From NCBI RefSeq assembly GCF_000024865.1, contig NC_013595.1, positions 3,286,001 through 3,350,000 on the forward strand: DNA of 64,000 nucleotides. Reading direction: 5' to 3'. Positions 48,506 through 57,354 of the stretch are shown here, piece after piece. Every line of letters starts with the position of its first letter. The first letter of the stretch is position 1. Made by a program: the position numbers and the translations under genes. Source of the DNA: Streptosporangium roseum DSM 43021 (GTDB lineage Bacteria; Actinomycetota; Actinomycetes; Streptosporangiales; Streptosporangiaceae). Under the pieces are notes generated by a model. The model made no database searches, had not been told where the DNA came from, and was given only the letters and a program-made list of their open reading frames with translations.

Positions 48506-49234
48506 ATGTGTCACGACGCCGGCGCCACCCCGCCCATCGAACCCGTCGCCTCCGGCCCGCTCACCCTGACCTCGGCCGACGGCACCCGCTTCGCGGCCTA
48601 CCTGGCCGTCCCCGAGCGGCCCTCGGGCGCCGGGGTCGTGGTCATCCCCGACAACAGGGGACTGGCGCCCTTCTACGAGCGCCTCGCCGTACGGCTGGCC
48701 GAACACGGTCACCCGGCGCTCGCCTATGACCACTTCGGCCGTACGGCGGGCGCCTCCACCGACGGCCGGGATGAGGGCTTCCCCTCCATGGAGCACTTCG
48801 CCGGGCTCACCAGGGAGGGGATGCTGGACGACATGTCCGCGGCCGTCGAGCGGCTGCGCGAGTTCGGGGACACGCAGGCGGCCCTGGGTTTCTGCATGGG
48901 CGGACGGCTGGCCTTCTTCGCCGCCGAGCCCCGGTTCGGCCTGGCCGGGGTGATCGGTTTCTACGGCCATCCGGGCCTCGCCGCCCCCTACGGTCCCGGG
49001 CCCGCCCAGCACGCGGGCGAGCTCGCGGCGCCGATCCTCGGCCTGTTCGGCGGAGCCGACGAGGGCATCCCGGCGAGCGAGGTGGCGGCCTTCGGCGAGG
49101 CCCTGACGGCCAACGGCGTGAACCATGAGCTCGTCATCTATCCCGGCGCCCCGCACGGGTTCTTCGACGCCGGGAACGGCGAGCACGCCGAGGCGTGCGC
49201 CGACGCCTGGCGTCGCGTCCTCGCCTTCCTCTGA
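48506..49234 (+). CDS. Dienelactone hydrolase family protein
   Basis: A 242-residue alpha/beta hydrolase of the DLH type. The nucleophile is Cys in ALGFCMGGRLAFF (GxCxG, about 131), with Asp in LGLFGGADEGIP (about 180) and His in YPGAPHGFFDAG (about 215). VVVIPDNRGLAPFYERLAVR marks the oxyanion strand. It could hydrolyse dienelactones or other small esters in aromatic catabolism; no pathway genes adjoin. The ATG at 48506 has GAGAGGA upstream. Divergent from the MarR gene. Confidence 0.88.
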   Translation: MCHDAGATPPIEPVASGPLTLTSADGTRFAAYLAVPERPSGAGVVVIPDNRGLAPFYERLAVRLAEHGHPALAYDHFGRTAGASTDGRDEGFPSMEHFAGLTREGMLDDMSAAVERLREFGDTQAALGFCMGGRLAFFAAEPRFGLAGVIGFYGHPGLAAPYGPGPAQHAGELAAPILGLFGGADEGIPASEVAAFGEALTANGVNHELVIYPGAPHGFFDAGNGEHAEACADAWRRVLAFL

Positions 49235-49429
49235 CGGCCCCGCACCTCCGCCGGGACCGGCGGGCACCCGGTGCGAGACCCTCGTCGAGCCGCTCGCCCA
49301 CCACGGCTCCCGCACCGGCGAGGCGCGCGGGCGCGTCGTGGGATGACATCCTGTGGTCTGATCCGCCGTCGCCGGAATCAGACCACGGTCCGATGCGGCC
49401 GGGGTGTCCCTTCGGAGATCGTGGCCGGC

Positions 49430-50809
49430 ATGCTGAAGTCAATCGCCATCGTCCTGACCCTGCTGGGCTCGGGCGTGCAAGCACAGCAAGCCGACCCCCT
49501 CGACTGGCGTCCCTGCCCGAGTGACAAGGCCGGGATGGAATGCGCCGACCTGCAGGTCCCGGTCAACTGGCAGAGAACCGACAGTCGCAAGATCACGCTG
49601 AAACTGGGCCGCCTGAAGGCCACCGGCGCCTCCGAGGGCTCCGTCCTGGTGGCCTACGGCGGCCCGGGCGGGCCGGGGATCGCCCTCACCCAGTCCGGAG
49701 CGGGAGGTTGGTGGACCAGGCTCCGCGAGCGCATGGACATCGTCACATGGGACACCCGGGGCTACGGCGAGCAGTTCGGCGGCCTCAGCACGGGCCTGCC
49801 GTGCACCTGGACACGGATCCCGCTGGCCGAGTTCCCCGAGGACGACGCCGACTTCGGGCGGCTCGCCGACACCAACCGCGGTTACGCCGAGGCCTGCCGC
49901 AACAAGGACCCCGAGTTCTTCGCCAACATGAGCTCGGCCGACAACGCCAGAGACATGGAGGCGATCAGAAAGGCGCTCGGCGGCGCCAGGCTCAACTTCT
50001 ACGGCGCCTCCTACGCCGGGTTCTACGGGCAGGACTACGCCCGCCTCTTCCCCGGCCAGGTGCGCACGATGGTGCTCGACGGCACGTGGAACCACGGCGC
50101 GGCCGACTGGTCCGGCGAACTGGAGGAGATGGCCAGGAGCAACGAGGAGGCCATCGGCCGGTTCTTCGACTGGTGCGCCGCCGGCAAGTGCCGTGACGTG
50201 CCCGCGAAGTGGCGCAGGCTGATCGCCGGGGCCGACCGCACGCCGATCCCGGCCAAGCGGGCCGGCATCGCCTACGACGGCCGCGACCTGCGGTCCTTCG
50301 TGGTCGGCGCCGCCAAGGAGGGCGTCAAGGCGTGGCCGGAGCTGGCGCGGGACATCCGCGGGGCCGCCGGCGGTGACGCCTCCGGGTTCGTCCCCGAGCG
50401 CGGCCTCCGCTACCCCGACCAGTCCACCGGCGTCACCGAGTGCCTCGACTGGCCCCGTCCCGCCGGCCGTGCCGAGCTGGAGTCGACGATCGCCCGGCTG
50501 CGCAAGGTCGCGCCCAACGCGGGCACCGCCGACACGCTGGCGACCGCGACCCTCGGCTGCGTCGGCTGGCCGGTACAGGTGACCAACCCGCCGGCCCCGC
50601 TGCCGAAGGGCCTGCCGCCGATGCTGGGCGCGGGCGCCTGGGGCGAGTCCGACGCCGTCCGGCGGGTGCTCAAGCAGGTGCCGGGCAGCGTCACCGTCCG
50701 CCACGAGGGGCCCGGCCACACGCTCTACGGCTTCAACCCCTGTGCCCGCGACCACATCGACCGCTACTTCACCGACCGCGTGCTGCCCTCGGCGGAGACG
50801 GAGTGCTGA
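49430..50809 (+). CDS. Secreted alpha/beta hydrolase (TAP-like, tripeptidyl aminopeptidase relative)
   Basis: A 459-residue exported hydrolase. The signal peptide is MLKSIAIVLTLLGSGVQAQQ. ECADLQVPVNWQ and VLVAYGGPGGPG (oxyanion hole) precede the nucleophile Ser in NFYGASYAGFYGQDYA, and the His lies in VRHEGPGHTLYGF near the C-terminus, the TAP C-terminal domain. Such proteins clip short peptides from secreted proteins or are esterases. A GTG at 49421 with GGAG closer upstream would add three residues. Convergent with the hexosaminidase. Confidence 0.88.
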   Translation: MLKSIAIVLTLLGSGVQAQQADPLDWRPCPSDKAGMECADLQVPVNWQRTDSRKITLKLGRLKATGASEGSVLVAYGGPGGPGIALTQSGAGGWWTRLRERMDIVTWDTRGYGEQFGGLSTGLPCTWTRIPLAEFPEDDADFGRLADTNRGYAEACRNKDPEFFANMSSADNARDMEAIRKALGGARLNFYGASYAGFYGQDYARLFPGQVRTMVLDGTWNHGAADWSGELEEMARSNEEAIGRFFDWCAAGKCRDVPAKWRRLIAGADRTPIPAKRAGIAYDGRDLRSFVVGAAKEGVKAWPELARDIRGAAGGDASGFVPERGLRYPDQSTGVTECLDWPRPAGRAELESTIARLRKVAPNAGTADTLATATLGCVGWPVQVTNPPAPLPKGLPPMLGAGAWGESDAVRRVLKQVPGSVTVRHEGPGHTLYGFNPCARDHIDRYFTDRVLPSAETEC

Positions 50810-50909
50810 CGGAGGGCGAGCCCGGCCCGCGGTGAGTGAGGAACGCGGGCCGACCCGCACGTGACAGGACGGAGGGGACGCGCGTTTCCGTCCGGGGGAG
50901 GCGGAACGG

Positions 50910-50956
50910 CGCCCGTCCCGCCGCCTCCCCGGAGAGAGGAGGTGACGGGACGGGCG
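50910..50956. terminator. Bidirectional hairpin between the hydrolase and the hexosaminidase
   Basis: Perfect 11-bp arms CGCCCGTCCCG (50910-50920) and CGGGACGGGCG (50946-50956), with an inner CCTCC/GGAGG stem, lie between convergent genes. Confidence 0.65.
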
Positions 50957-50965
50957 GGGGCTCCG

Positions 50966-53428
50966 TCAGCCGCGTACGGTGACCGTCAGGCGCCCCTCGA
51001 CCGGGGACCGGCCGGGCGCGTTGACCGAGAGCGTTCCCGTGTATGTTCCCGGCCGGTCGAAGGTACGGCCGGACGTGGCGGTGAACGCGTCGTTGATCCG
51101 CATGTCGGGGATGCTTGCCTGACGGGGGGTCGTCAACGTGACGTCCTCCCGCATGCCGTCACTCCAGGCGATGGTCGCCGTGAGATCACCGGGCGCGGCT
51201 CCCGGAGCGGTGACGGTCCAGGTGGCCCCGGCCGGTTCGCCGCTGTCGACGGCGGCCGGGGTGCCGAGCACGTCCGTCAGCCAGGCGACGTCGGCGGTGG
51301 GGAAGAAGTTCGTCCCCTGAACCGTCAGCCTGCCCCCCACCTTGGCCAGGCGCGTTTTGAAGTCGCGGTAGTCGCGCTGCGCCTGCGGGGTCCACCCGAC
51401 CTCGGCGGTGGCGATGATGCGGGGGAAGCTGTAGTACTGCGCCTGGCCGAGGCGCCGGATGAACTCTCCCCACAGCGCCGACTCGACGCCCAGCACGCTG
51501 GACTCGGCGATGTTCGGGATGAACGTCCCCGGGTCCCAGTTGTAGTGGCGGTCCAGTCCGCAGGGCCCGCCGCACGCCCAGGTGCCGCCCTGGGGCTGGC
51601 GGGGGTCCTGCTTCTGCGGCACGTAGGTGTGGGCCGCGGGGGAGAGGATGACCTTGGCGCCGCGGTCGCGCACCGCGCCGGCCACGGCGGCCCGGTTCCC
51701 GTTCCAGAACTGGACGACGGCCTTGTCCTGCGGGAGCGCGGTCCCGGAGTACTCGTTCCAGCCGACGACGGTCTTGCCCAGGGAGGTGACGGTCCTGGTG
51801 AACGCGTCGACCATCGTGGTGTAGCTGGCGTGGCTCGTGACGTGCGCCTCGTCACCGCCGATGTGCAGGTACGGCCCGGGGGTCATCTCGGCGATCTCGG
51901 TGAGGACGTGCTCGACGAACTCGTACGTCACGTCGCTGCCCGAGTCGAACGACGAGTAGCCGACCGAGCCGGTGCCGTTGTGCGGCACCGTCGTCTCTCC
52001 CGGCTTCGGCCGCGGCTGGGCGCCCGGGGTGTTGAGCTGGGGGATCGCGTGCAGCGCGGCGTTGGTGTGGCCGGGCATGTCGATCTCGGGGATCACCGTC
52101 ATGCCGTTCTCGCCGGCGTGGCGGACTATCTCGGCGTAGTCGGCCTTCGTGTAGTGGCCGGTGACGCCGAGCTCGGTGCCCATCAGCTGACCGTTGCCGT
52201 TATAGGTCATGGCGGTGGCGCCGCTCACCTCGGTGAGCAGGCCGTAGTCGATGCCGGACGGGTTGTCCCGCGGCTCGTCGATCGCGATGCGCCACCCCTG
52301 GTCGTCGGTCAGGTGCAGGTGGAGCCGGTTGACCTTGAACTGCGCCGCTGCGTCGATGTAGGCCTTGACCTCGTTCACCGGATAGAAGCTGCGGGCGACG
52401 TCGAGCATCATCCCCCGGTGCGCGAAGCGCGGGTAGTCGGTGATCGTCACCGCCGGCACCGTCCACTCGGCGTCGGTGGCGGTGCCGGACTCCACCCACT
52501 GCGGGAACAGCTGGCGCAGCGTCTGCACACCGTTGAGCGCGCCGTTGGGCGTGTCGGCGCCGATGCTGATACGACTGGCGGCGACGGTGAGGGTATAGCC
52601 CTCGGCCTCATGACCGTCGGGGCCCTTCCCCGGCCCGACCTCGATGACGATCGGCGCCGGTCCCCATCCCCGGCCGACGACGGGCAGGCGGTGCCCGGTC
52701 GACGGGCGGAGGACGCCGGCCAGGTATCGCGCCGGCGCCTGGGCGCCGTCGCCGACCGCGACGATCCGCGTGTTCCGGTGGAGGGTGAACGGCGTGGCGT
52801 CGTGTTCCTCGACCGACACCGGCTCCGGCACCAGGCCGAGCGTCGGCTCCGGCGGCGCGGGCGGGCGATCCCAGATCTCGAACTCGGAGATGGAGTATCC
52901 GTAGGCCGCCCAGCGCTTGCGGCCCTGCATCCGGACGAAGGAGACCGGCTCCTCGGACTTCACCTCGACGACGTCGGTCCTGGGGCAGGTGTCCCGCTGG
53001 AGGGCGGCGACGTCGGTCCAGGTGGCGCCGTCAGCCGAGGTCTGCAGGACGAAGTCGCGGGCGCAGGCGTTGGGCCAGGTGAGCGTGACGTGGTCGACCT
53101 TGGACGGGCCGGCCAGCTCGATCTGCACCCAGTTGTCGTCCTGGTATTTCGACGACCACCGGGTGCCGGTGTCGCCGTCCTTGACGTGGGCCGCGGCGAA
53201 GGTGTCGCGGTCGAGTTCGACGCTGGAGGCGGTGGCCGTGCCCGCGAGGGCCAGGTTGGTCGGGGCCGGCGCGGCGGCGCCCGCCGCCGCCGGGGCATCC
53301 GGCGTGATCACCTGTGCGCTGCCGGCTCCCGGTGGGGCCAGCAACGTCATGGCGAGTGCGGCGGACAGGGCAACCGCGATCGAGCGGTGTTTCGACAGTG
53401 ATGTCCAGCGGTGGGGGGCATCCGACAT
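50966..53428 (-). CDS. Secreted GH20 beta-N-acetylhexosaminidase with CBM32-like domain
   Basis: An 820-residue exported enzyme. A signal peptide (about 15-40) is followed by an F5/8-type C (CBM32) domain (about 55-185, starting NLALAGTATASSVELD), then the GH20 N-terminal domain (about 195-330). The GH20 TIM barrel (about 335-690) carries the catalytic Asp-Glu in LHIGGDEAHVTS (about 524-525), and a C-terminal beta domain (about 715-815) ends in TLSVNAPGRSPVEGRLTVTV. It releases terminal GlcNAc or GalNAc from glycans outside the cell. Downstream of a ROK regulator on the same strand (95-bp gap). Confidence 0.93.
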   Translation of the reverse strand: MSDAPHRWTSLSKHRSIAVALSAALAMTLLAPPGAGSAQVITPDAPAAAGAAAPAPTNLALAGTATASSVELDRDTFAAAHVKDGDTGTRWSSKYQDDNWVQIELAGPSKVDHVTLTWPNACARDFVLQTSADGATWTDVAALQRDTCPRTDVVEVKSEEPVSFVRMQGRKRWAAYGYSISEFEIWDRPPAPPEPTLGLVPEPVSVEEHDATPFTLHRNTRIVAVGDGAQAPARYLAGVLRPSTGHRLPVVGRGWGPAPIVIEVGPGKGPDGHEAEGYTLTVAASRISIGADTPNGALNGVQTLRQLFPQWVESGTATDAEWTVPAVTITDYPRFAHRGMMLDVARSFYPVNEVKAYIDAAAQFKVNRLHLHLTDDQGWRIAIDEPRDNPSGIDYGLLTEVSGATAMTYNGNGQLMGTELGVTGHYTKADYAEIVRHAGENGMTVIPEIDMPGHTNAALHAIPQLNTPGAQPRPKPGETTVPHNGTGSVGYSSFDSGSDVTYEFVEHVLTEIAEMTPGPYLHIGGDEAHVTSHASYTTMVDAFTRTVTSLGKTVVGWNEYSGTALPQDKAVVQFWNGNRAAVAGAVRDRGAKVILSPAAHTYVPQKQDPRQPQGGTWACGGPCGLDRHYNWDPGTFIPNIAESSVLGVESALWGEFIRRLGQAQYYSFPRIIATAEVGWTPQAQRDYRDFKTRLAKVGGRLTVQGTNFFPTADVAWLTDVLGTPAAVDSGEPAGATWTVTAPGAAPGDLTATIAWSDGMREDVTLTTPRQASIPDMRINDAFTATSGRTFDRPGTYTGTLSVNAPGRSPVEGRLTVTVRG

Positions 53429-53504
53429 GGGGCTCCTTCGCGACGTTCGGCCGCTGCCGGTCAGACGTGCTTCCGGTGTGGCACTCGGTTAACGCCAGAG
53501 TGTG

Positions 53505-53527
53505 GATGCCGCGCTTTCTTACGTCAA
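53505..53527 (-). promoter_or_regulatory. Candidate promoter of the hexosaminidase gene
   Basis: On the minus strand TTGACG (53527-53522), overlapping the ROK stop codon, is followed after about 18 bp by CACACT-like sequence. This is a plausible -35/-10 pair about 80 bp upstream of the start. Confidence 0.3.
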
Positions 53528-54747
53528 TAGTCCCTACATAAATCGCCGTCGCCCTTGCCCGGGAACTCGGCCGTGACGTCTCCGATGCCGTGGATCGGGG
53601 AGTGGCGGTCGAGTGCCACCAGTGCCGCGCCGACCGCCGCCGCTCCCTGGGAGATCCTGGCGGTGCCGAGTTCGAGCCGCCGGTCGCGGATGGACAGCTT
53701 TTGCCGGGCGAGTGACGCGCGGACCGGGTCGAGCAGGTGGTCGCCCAGATCGGCCAGCTCGCCGCCGATGACCACCCGGTGAGGGTCGAGCAGGATCGCC
53801 ACCGTGCCGAGAGCCCGGCCGAGCAGCTCGGCGCTCCAGTCCACCACGTCGCGGACGCTCCGGTCGCCGCGGTCCAGTGCCGCGACCAGGCCGGCGACGT
53901 CGGCGACGTCCGGCGCGACGGCCCTGACGCGCCCCAGCACCGCGTCGATCGAGAGATACTGCTCAAGGCAGCCCCTGCCGCCGCACCAGCACGGCGGGCC
54001 GCTCGGTTCGACGCTGACGTGGCCGATCTCCCCGGCCGTGCCCGAGGCCCCGCGGGCGAGCGTGCCGTTGATCACCACGCCGCTGCCGACGCCGTGGGAC
54101 AGGGCGATGTAGACCAGGTCCGCGCAGGCCGGCGACTCGACCGTGTATCTCTCCGCGACGGCGGCGAGCCGGATGTTGTTATCCCAGGTCACCGGCACGT
54201 CGAGCGTTCCGCCCAGACGTTCGGCGAGGTCGGTGACGACGAGATCGCCCGCCGGGTCGCCCCCGCCGGCACGGGGATCGGGGTGGTGCCCCCACAGTCC
54301 CAGCCCGGCCGCCGCGAGCCCTTCGAGTGCGAGTCGCCGCCCGGCCGCGACCCTCTTCAGGAGCGATAAGGCGGCGTCCATCCGGACGGAGAGCCCGCTC
54401 TCCATCCCGATGGGCTCGGTGACGTGGGCGAGCACCGTGCGGGCGATGTCGGCCACCGCGACGCTGACGTGGCCGCGGCCCAGCTCCACGCCGACGGCGG
54501 CGGCCGCGTGCGGGTTGAGCCGGACCAGCGTCGTCGGCCGGCCCCGGCCCGGCGCCGGCCGCTGGGCGTCGTCGGCCACCGCGCGGCGCCGGACGAGGTC
54601 GGCGACGATGGCCGACATCGTGGTCCGAGAGAGCCCGGTGGCGTTCTCGAGCTCCCGGCGCGAACAGGGTCCGCGCTCGACCAGGATGGCCAGCACCCGT
54701 AGTTCGTGCTGCCGGCGTAGATTGCGGAGCACGCCGTCGTTGCTCAC
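53524..54747 (-). CDS. ROK family transcriptional regulator (NagC/XylR-like)
   Basis: A 407-residue ROK repressor. The N-terminal winged helix (about 8-70) is HELRVLAILVERGPCSRREL and LSRTTMSAIVADLVRRRAV. The ROK domain has VGVELGRGHVSVAVAD, the zinc motif CWCGGRGCLEQYLS (about 262) and IALSHGVGSGVVINGTLARG. It binds a sugar or sugar phosphate; GlcNAc is likely given the adjacent hexosaminidase. A GTCAAG-CCT-CTTGAC palindrome lies 93 bp upstream of its start. Confidence 0.92.
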   Translation of the reverse strand: MSNDGVLRNLRRQHELRVLAILVERGPCSRRELENATGLSRTTMSAIVADLVRRRAVADDAQRPAPGRGRPTTLVRLNPHAAAAVGVELGRGHVSVAVADIARTVLAHVTEPIGMESGLSVRMDAALSLLKRVAAGRRLALEGLAAAGLGLWGHHPDPRAGGGDPAGDLVVTDLAERLGGTLDVPVTWDNNIRLAAVAERYTVESPACADLVYIALSHGVGSGVVINGTLARGASGTAGEIGHVSVEPSGPPCWCGGRGCLEQYLSIDAVLGRVRAVAPDVADVAGLVAALDRGDRSVRDVVDWSAELLGRALGTVAILLDPHRVVIGGELADLGDHLLDPVRASLARQKLSIRDRRLELGTARISQGAAAVGAALVALDRHSPIHGIGDVTAEFPGKGDGDLCRDY

Positions 54748-55067
54748 CGGGCTCGTCCTTTCGCGTCCAGACGGGCCTCCGATTCTGCCCTCTGCCGTAC
54801 CGTCGTGCGGAGACCCGCGAGCAGCGGGGAAGAATTTATGTCAAGCCTCTTGACGAGAATAGGTGGTGCCTCCGGGCTGCGGCAACGGCCGCGGCCGTGA
54901 GCCGGCGACCGGCCCGGTACGGGGTGCCCGATCCCGCGCCCGGTGTCCCGGATCCGCCGTGAGCGATCGAGGCCGCCGGGCCGGTCCCGCCGGGCCGGGG
55001 CCGGGAGCGTGAGGTCGTGACCACTTTCCGTCGGCATACTCTTTGGGGCGAAACGGAAGGAAGACGC
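54748..55067. other. Divergent intergenic region between ROK regulator 1 and the FGE gene
   Basis: A 320-bp non-coding stretch carrying the 54840-54854 palindrome in an AT-rich patch and, near 55031-55050, CATACT with GGAAGGA just before the FGE start. The middle part (54880-55010) is GC-rich with no recognised gene. Confidence 0.5.
54837..54857. promoter_or_regulatory. Palindromic candidate ROK operator (site 1)
   Basis: GTCAAG-CCT-CTTGAC at 54840-54854 is a perfect 6+6 dyad, flanked by TTTAT and GAGAA. It is the most symmetric of three related sites in the sulfatase island. Confidence 0.5.
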
Positions 55068-55994
55068 ATGACCGAACACTGCTGCATGCCCGGCCGTACC
55101 TCGGGAGGAGCTCGGGCGTCGGCCGCGGAGCCCGCGCGGAGGCGGGCGAGCGGGCTGGTCCGGCTGGAGGGCGGGACATTCCGGATGGGGACCGACGACC
55201 GGGACGGCTTCCCCTCCGACGGGGAGGGGCCGGTCAGGGCGGTGACGCTCCGGCCGTTCCGGCTGGCGTCCACGGCGGTGACCAACGCGCGCTTCGCCGC
55301 CTTCGTGAAGGCGACCGGCTACGAGACGGACGCCGAGCGGTTCGGCTGGTCCTACGTCTTCCACCTCCTCGTGCCGGAGGCGATGCGCGCCTCCGCGCCC
55401 TCGCCCGCCGCCACCCCCTGGTGGCTGGGGATCGAGGGCGCCGCCTGGCACGCGCCCGAAGGGCCGGGCAGTACGGTCGCCGACCGCCAGGACCATCCTG
55501 TCGTGCACGTTTCCTGGCAGGACGCGCAGGCCTACTGCGCCTGGTCGGGTGGCAGGCTGCCGACGGAGGCCGAGTGGGAGTACGCCGCGCGCGGCGGGCT
55601 GGACCAGGCGCGCTACCCGTGGGGTGACGAGCTGACCCCGCGTGGCGGGCACCGCTGCAACATCTGGCAGGGCCGCTTCCCCGTCCACAACACCGAGGAG
55701 GACGGCCACCTCGCCACCGCACCGGTGAAGGCCTACCGGCCCAACGGCTACGGCCTGCACAACATGGTCGGCAACGTCTGGGAGTGGTGCGCCGACTGGT
55801 TCGCCGTCGACCACCTCGCCCGGCCGCTGGAGGACCCGCGCGGCCCGGACGACGGAGAGAGCCGGGTGCTGCGGGGCGGCTCCTACCTGTGCCACGACTC
55901 CTACTGCAACCGCTACCGCGTCGCCGCGAGGAGTTCCAACACCCCGGACAGCAGCTCGGGCAACACCGGTTTCCGGCTCGCGGCGGATATTTAA
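55068..55994 (+). CDS. Formylglycine-generating enzyme family protein
   Basis: A 308-residue FGE/SUMF1-type protein. RLEGGTFRMGTDDRDGFPSD and LASTAVTNARFAAFVKATGY start the domain. VHVSWQDAQAYCAWSGGRLP and TEAEWEYAARGGLD follow, and NGYGLHNMVGNVWEWCADWF precedes the copper-binding active-site pair in SYLCHDSYCNRYRVAARSS (Cys about 275 and 280), the same spacing as S. coelicolor FGE. It oxidises the CxPxR cysteine of sulfatases to formylglycine; the neighbouring sulfatase has exactly that motif. ATG 55068 with GGAAGGA upstream is chosen over an upstream GTG. Confidence 0.94.
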   Translation: MTEHCCMPGRTSGGARASAAEPARRRASGLVRLEGGTFRMGTDDRDGFPSDGEGPVRAVTLRPFRLASTAVTNARFAAFVKATGYETDAERFGWSYVFHLLVPEAMRASAPSPAATPWWLGIEGAAWHAPEGPGSTVADRQDHPVVHVSWQDAQAYCAWSGGRLPTEAEWEYAARGGLDQARYPWGDELTPRGGHRCNIWQGRFPVHNTEEDGHLATAPVKAYRPNGYGLHNMVGNVWEWCADWFAVDHLARPLEDPRGPDDGESRVLRGGSYLCHDSYCNRYRVAARSSNTPDSSSGNTGFRLAADI

Positions 55995-56000
55995 TCCGAA

Positions 56001-56032
56001 GAGTTGACGATATTTACCGATCTCGTCATGAT
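56001..56032 (+). promoter_or_regulatory. Promoter of ROK regulator 2 with candidate operator (site 3)
   Basis: TTGACG (56004-56009), a 17-bp spacer and CATGAT (56027-56032) place the transcription start close to the ATG at 56039, suggesting a leaderless mRNA. On the other strand the -35 region reads ATCGTCAACTCTTC, resembling the GTCAA sites at 54840 and 57319. Confidence 0.45.
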
Positions 56033-56038
56033 GCTCCC

Positions 56039-57217
56039 ATGGACAAGCCCGCCGACGCGCTGCAGAGACTCCGCCGCGTGCACGAGGACGCCGCTGTCGC
56101 CGTACTGCGCTCGGCCGGGGCGCTGAGCCGCGCCGAGCTGACCCAGCGTACCGGGCTCTCCCGGACCACCCTGTTCTCGATCATCTCCGAGCTGATCGAG
56201 CGCGACGCCGTCGTGGAGGTCGAGGCGCTGCCCGCCGAGCCGCGCGGGCGCGGGCGCCCCGCCGCGCTCATCGCCCTCAACCCCAGCGCCGGCCTGCTGA
56301 TAGGGCTCGACGTGGGCCGCAGGCGGGTCCGCCTGGCCATCGCCAACGTCGCGCACGAGATCATCGCGACCGGGATGGCGGACATCCCGGCCGGCGCGGA
56401 CGCGCCGGCGCAGGCCGAGGCGGCCGTACGGCTGGTCCGGCGGGTGGGGGAGGAGCACGGGATACGGCTCGGCGCGCTGGAGGCGATCGGCCTCGGGCTC
56501 GTCGGCATCGTGGACGACCCCTCCCTGCCCGCCAGCGCCGTCCCCGCCCAGCACGCCCCGGTCGCGCGACGGCTGGCCGAGGAGTTCGGGGTGCGGGTCG
56601 CGGTCGACAACAACGCGAGGCTGGCCGCGCTGGCGGAGAACACCTGGGGCGCGGCCCGCTCGGTCGGCGACCTGGTCTACGTCCGCTGGTCGGTCGGTGT
56701 GGGCGGTGGTTTCGTGGTGGGCGGGCGGCTGCTGCGCGGGGCGCACGGCGCGGCCGGCGAGCTCGGCCACGTCTCCCTCGATCCCGAGGGGCCTCCCTGC
56801 CACTGCGGTGGCCGGGGCTGCCTGGAGCGGCGCATCGGCAGCCAGGCGCTGCTGGAGGTCTGCGCGGCGCGCGGCATCGTGCTGACCGGCCTCGACGCGC
56901 TGGTCGCCGCGGCCCAGGACCGGGTGCCGGGGGTCTGCGAGGTGATCTCGGCGGCCGCCGCCGACCTGGGCCGGATCCTGGCCGACACCGTCGTCCAGCT
57001 CGACCCCGAACGCGTCGTCGTGGGCGGTGAGTTCGCCTCGCTGGGCAGCCTGGTGCTCGATCCGATCCGCGAGGCGATCGACGGGCTGGCGCTGCCGAAG
57101 ATCCGGCGCCGCATCGGGGTGACCCCCGCCGACCTCGGCGTGAACGCCTCGGCCATGGGGGCGATCGCCTTCCTGCTGAACGAGGAGCCGGCGATCCCGG
57201 GACACCTGCGTCCCTGA
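56039..57217 (+). CDS. ROK family transcriptional regulator 2
   Basis: A 392-residue ROK repressor. The winged helix is HEDAAVAVLRSAGALSRAEL and LSRTTLFSIISELIERDAVV. The ROK domain has LIGLDVGRRRVRLAIANVAH, VDNNARLAALAENTWGAARS and the zinc motif CHCGGRGCLERRIGS. The start is ATG 56039 (MDKPAD); the longer frame reads back through the FGE gene and is rejected. It lies between the FGE and sulfatase genes and probably controls the island; the effector is likely a sugar. Confidence 0.92.
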   Translation: MDKPADALQRLRRVHEDAAVAVLRSAGALSRAELTQRTGLSRTTLFSIISELIERDAVVEVEALPAEPRGRGRPAALIALNPSAGLLIGLDVGRRRVRLAIANVAHEIIATGMADIPAGADAPAQAEAAVRLVRRVGEEHGIRLGALEAIGLGLVGIVDDPSLPASAVPAQHAPVARRLAEEFGVRVAVDNNARLAALAENTWGAARSVGDLVYVRWSVGVGGGFVVGGRLLRGAHGAAGELGHVSLDPEGPPCHCGGRGCLERRIGSQALLEVCAARGIVLTGLDALVAAAQDRVPGVCEVISAAAADLGRILADTVVQLDPERVVVGGEFASLGSLVLDPIREAIDGLALPKIRRRIGVTPADLGVNASAMGAIAFLLNEEPAIPGHLRP

Positions 57218-57313
57218 CTTTCCGCAGGCCTCCGGAGAAATTTAACACCGCAAATAGGCGTATACCCTGCGATAACGATCAATAGCACCCTCTTGCGGAC
57301 GATGTCGACGAGC

Positions 57314-57331
57314 ATTAATGTCAACCCTCAG
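57314..57331. promoter_or_regulatory. Candidate ROK operator upstream of the sulfatase (site 2)
   Basis: TTAATGTCAACCCTCAGG shares ATGTCAA-s-CCTC with site 1 (54837-54857). It lies about 25-40 bp upstream of the sulfatase start in an AT-rich patch (57236-57345). Confidence 0.4.
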
Positions 57332-57354
57332 GAAAAATAGCGATCGGAGAACGA

